The notes under the pieces: model-generated
What the model was told of the DNA's origin: nothing
Seen by the model: only the letters and a program-made list of their open reading frames with translations
The model's database searches: none
Assembly (NCBI RefSeq): GCF_965229315.1
Contig: NZ_CBDDJA010000001.1
Span: 124,001 to 188,000, forward strand
Direction of reading: 5' to 3'
DNA: 64,000 bases
From: Pelomonas sp965229315
Lineage (GTDB): Bacteria; Pseudomonadota; Gammaproteobacteria; Burkholderiales; Burkholderiaceae_C
Translations under genes and position numbers: made by a program
Shown: piece after piece, positions 63,885 to 64,000 of the stretch
How the letters are laid out: each line of letters opens with the position of its first letter
Position numbering within the stretch: the first letter of the stretch is position 1

Positions 63885-64000
63885 ATGCAACTGATGCGTT
63901 CCGCGTTGACCGTGGTGGCCGCGCTGCTGACCTTGCCGGTGCCGGCACAGCCCGCGCCGGCGGCCACGGTGTGCGAGGTGGCGCCCCCGGCTGTCCCCAA
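63885..64000 (+). CDS. Secreted protein of unknown function, 5' end only
   Basis: This reading frame starts MQLMRSALTVVAALLTLPVPAQPAPAATVCEV, a typical signal peptide with an AQP/APA cleavage region and one cysteine soon after. It runs off the right edge after about 38 residues. The upstream ATGGAGACACG segment gives a GGAG site. It is too short to name. It lies on the same strand as the M16 pair, after a strong hairpin. Confidence 0.65.
   Translation, partial: MQLMRSALTVVAALLTLPVPAQPAPAATVCEVAPPAVP

Overview
The window comes from a chromosome of a Gram-negative, very GC-rich betaproteobacterium, most likely Burkholderiales of the Roseateles/Mitsuaria/Pelomonas/Rubrivivax type. This rests on strong G/C bias at third codon positions, an OmpC-type porin with a C-terminal Phe, a TonB-dependent receptor, an HU protein with a Lys/Ala-rich tail, DUF1840, DUF3297 and NnrU proteins, and dense gene packing with many ATGA/GTGA overlaps. 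Species is not determined. Nearly all of the window is coding and no gene-free stretch exceeds about 300 bases.

Layout. 1-6.8 kb: housekeeping genes (end of hemB, a CorA-type transporter, phoH-ybeY, a NarL-type two-component pair, ruvAB), closed by a bidirectional terminator facing a porin. 8-12.5 kb: a small phosphatase/DUF1840 pair and a c-di-GMP pair (PAS-GGDEF-EAL plus HD-GYP). 12.7-23.8 kb: a carbohydrate-uptake locus with a GH1 beta-glucosidase, a complete sugar ABC importer, a TonB-dependent receptor, a divergent flavin-dependent (tryptophan) halogenase homologue and a LacI-type regulator, with two palindromic operators in the divergent promoter. cbpA-cbpM lies inside this locus. 24-26.7 kb: HU, a second GGDEF-EAL protein, and tRNA-Leu(CAG) whose 3' end is duplicated in inverted orientation around a terminator. 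26.7-30 kb: a lysine-catabolism module (lysine 6-dehydrogenase-like enzyme and ALDH7-type dehydrogenase) with a divergent Lrp regulator.

30-38.3 kb: NnrU, an acetyltransferase, a periplasmic binding protein, a ketopantoate-reductase-like enzyme, an unusual fusion of a papain-like peptidase to an alpha/beta hydrolase, glyoxalase I, and a membrane-anchored Ser/Thr kinase with TPR-like repeats. 38.3-45 kb: a leftward run of overlapping genes (tsaB, rimI, a uracil-DNA glycosylase, PAS-GGDEF-EAL, a MidA-type methyltransferase), followed by a flavocytochrome-c sulfide-dehydrogenase-like pair. 45-50.2 kb: TspO, a thioesterase, a second-type signal peptidase I and a large multi-PAS hybrid kinase.

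50.2-52.6 kb is the only clearly foreign patch: a lower-GC DUF4145 gene and an intact IS3-family element with inverted repeats and a 3-bp target duplication. 52.6-64 kb: an ABC-2 exporter, an odd lactate/malate dehydrogenase, an acyl-CoA metabolism block (acyl-CoA dehydrogenase, MaoC hydratase, SDR, LysE exporter, thiolase) with a palindromic operator by the thiolase, DUF3297, and an M16 metalloprotease pair (one active, one lacking the zinc motif). The window ends inside a small secreted protein gene.

Regulatory themes are cyclic-di-GMP (three GGDEF-EAL proteins plus one HD-GYP) and sugar-responsive LacI control of an outer-membrane-to-cytoplasm beta-glucoside route. Gene identities come from protein motifs read by eye. 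Start codons were often moved inside the longest reading frame to fit signal peptides, family N-termini or ribosome binding sites.
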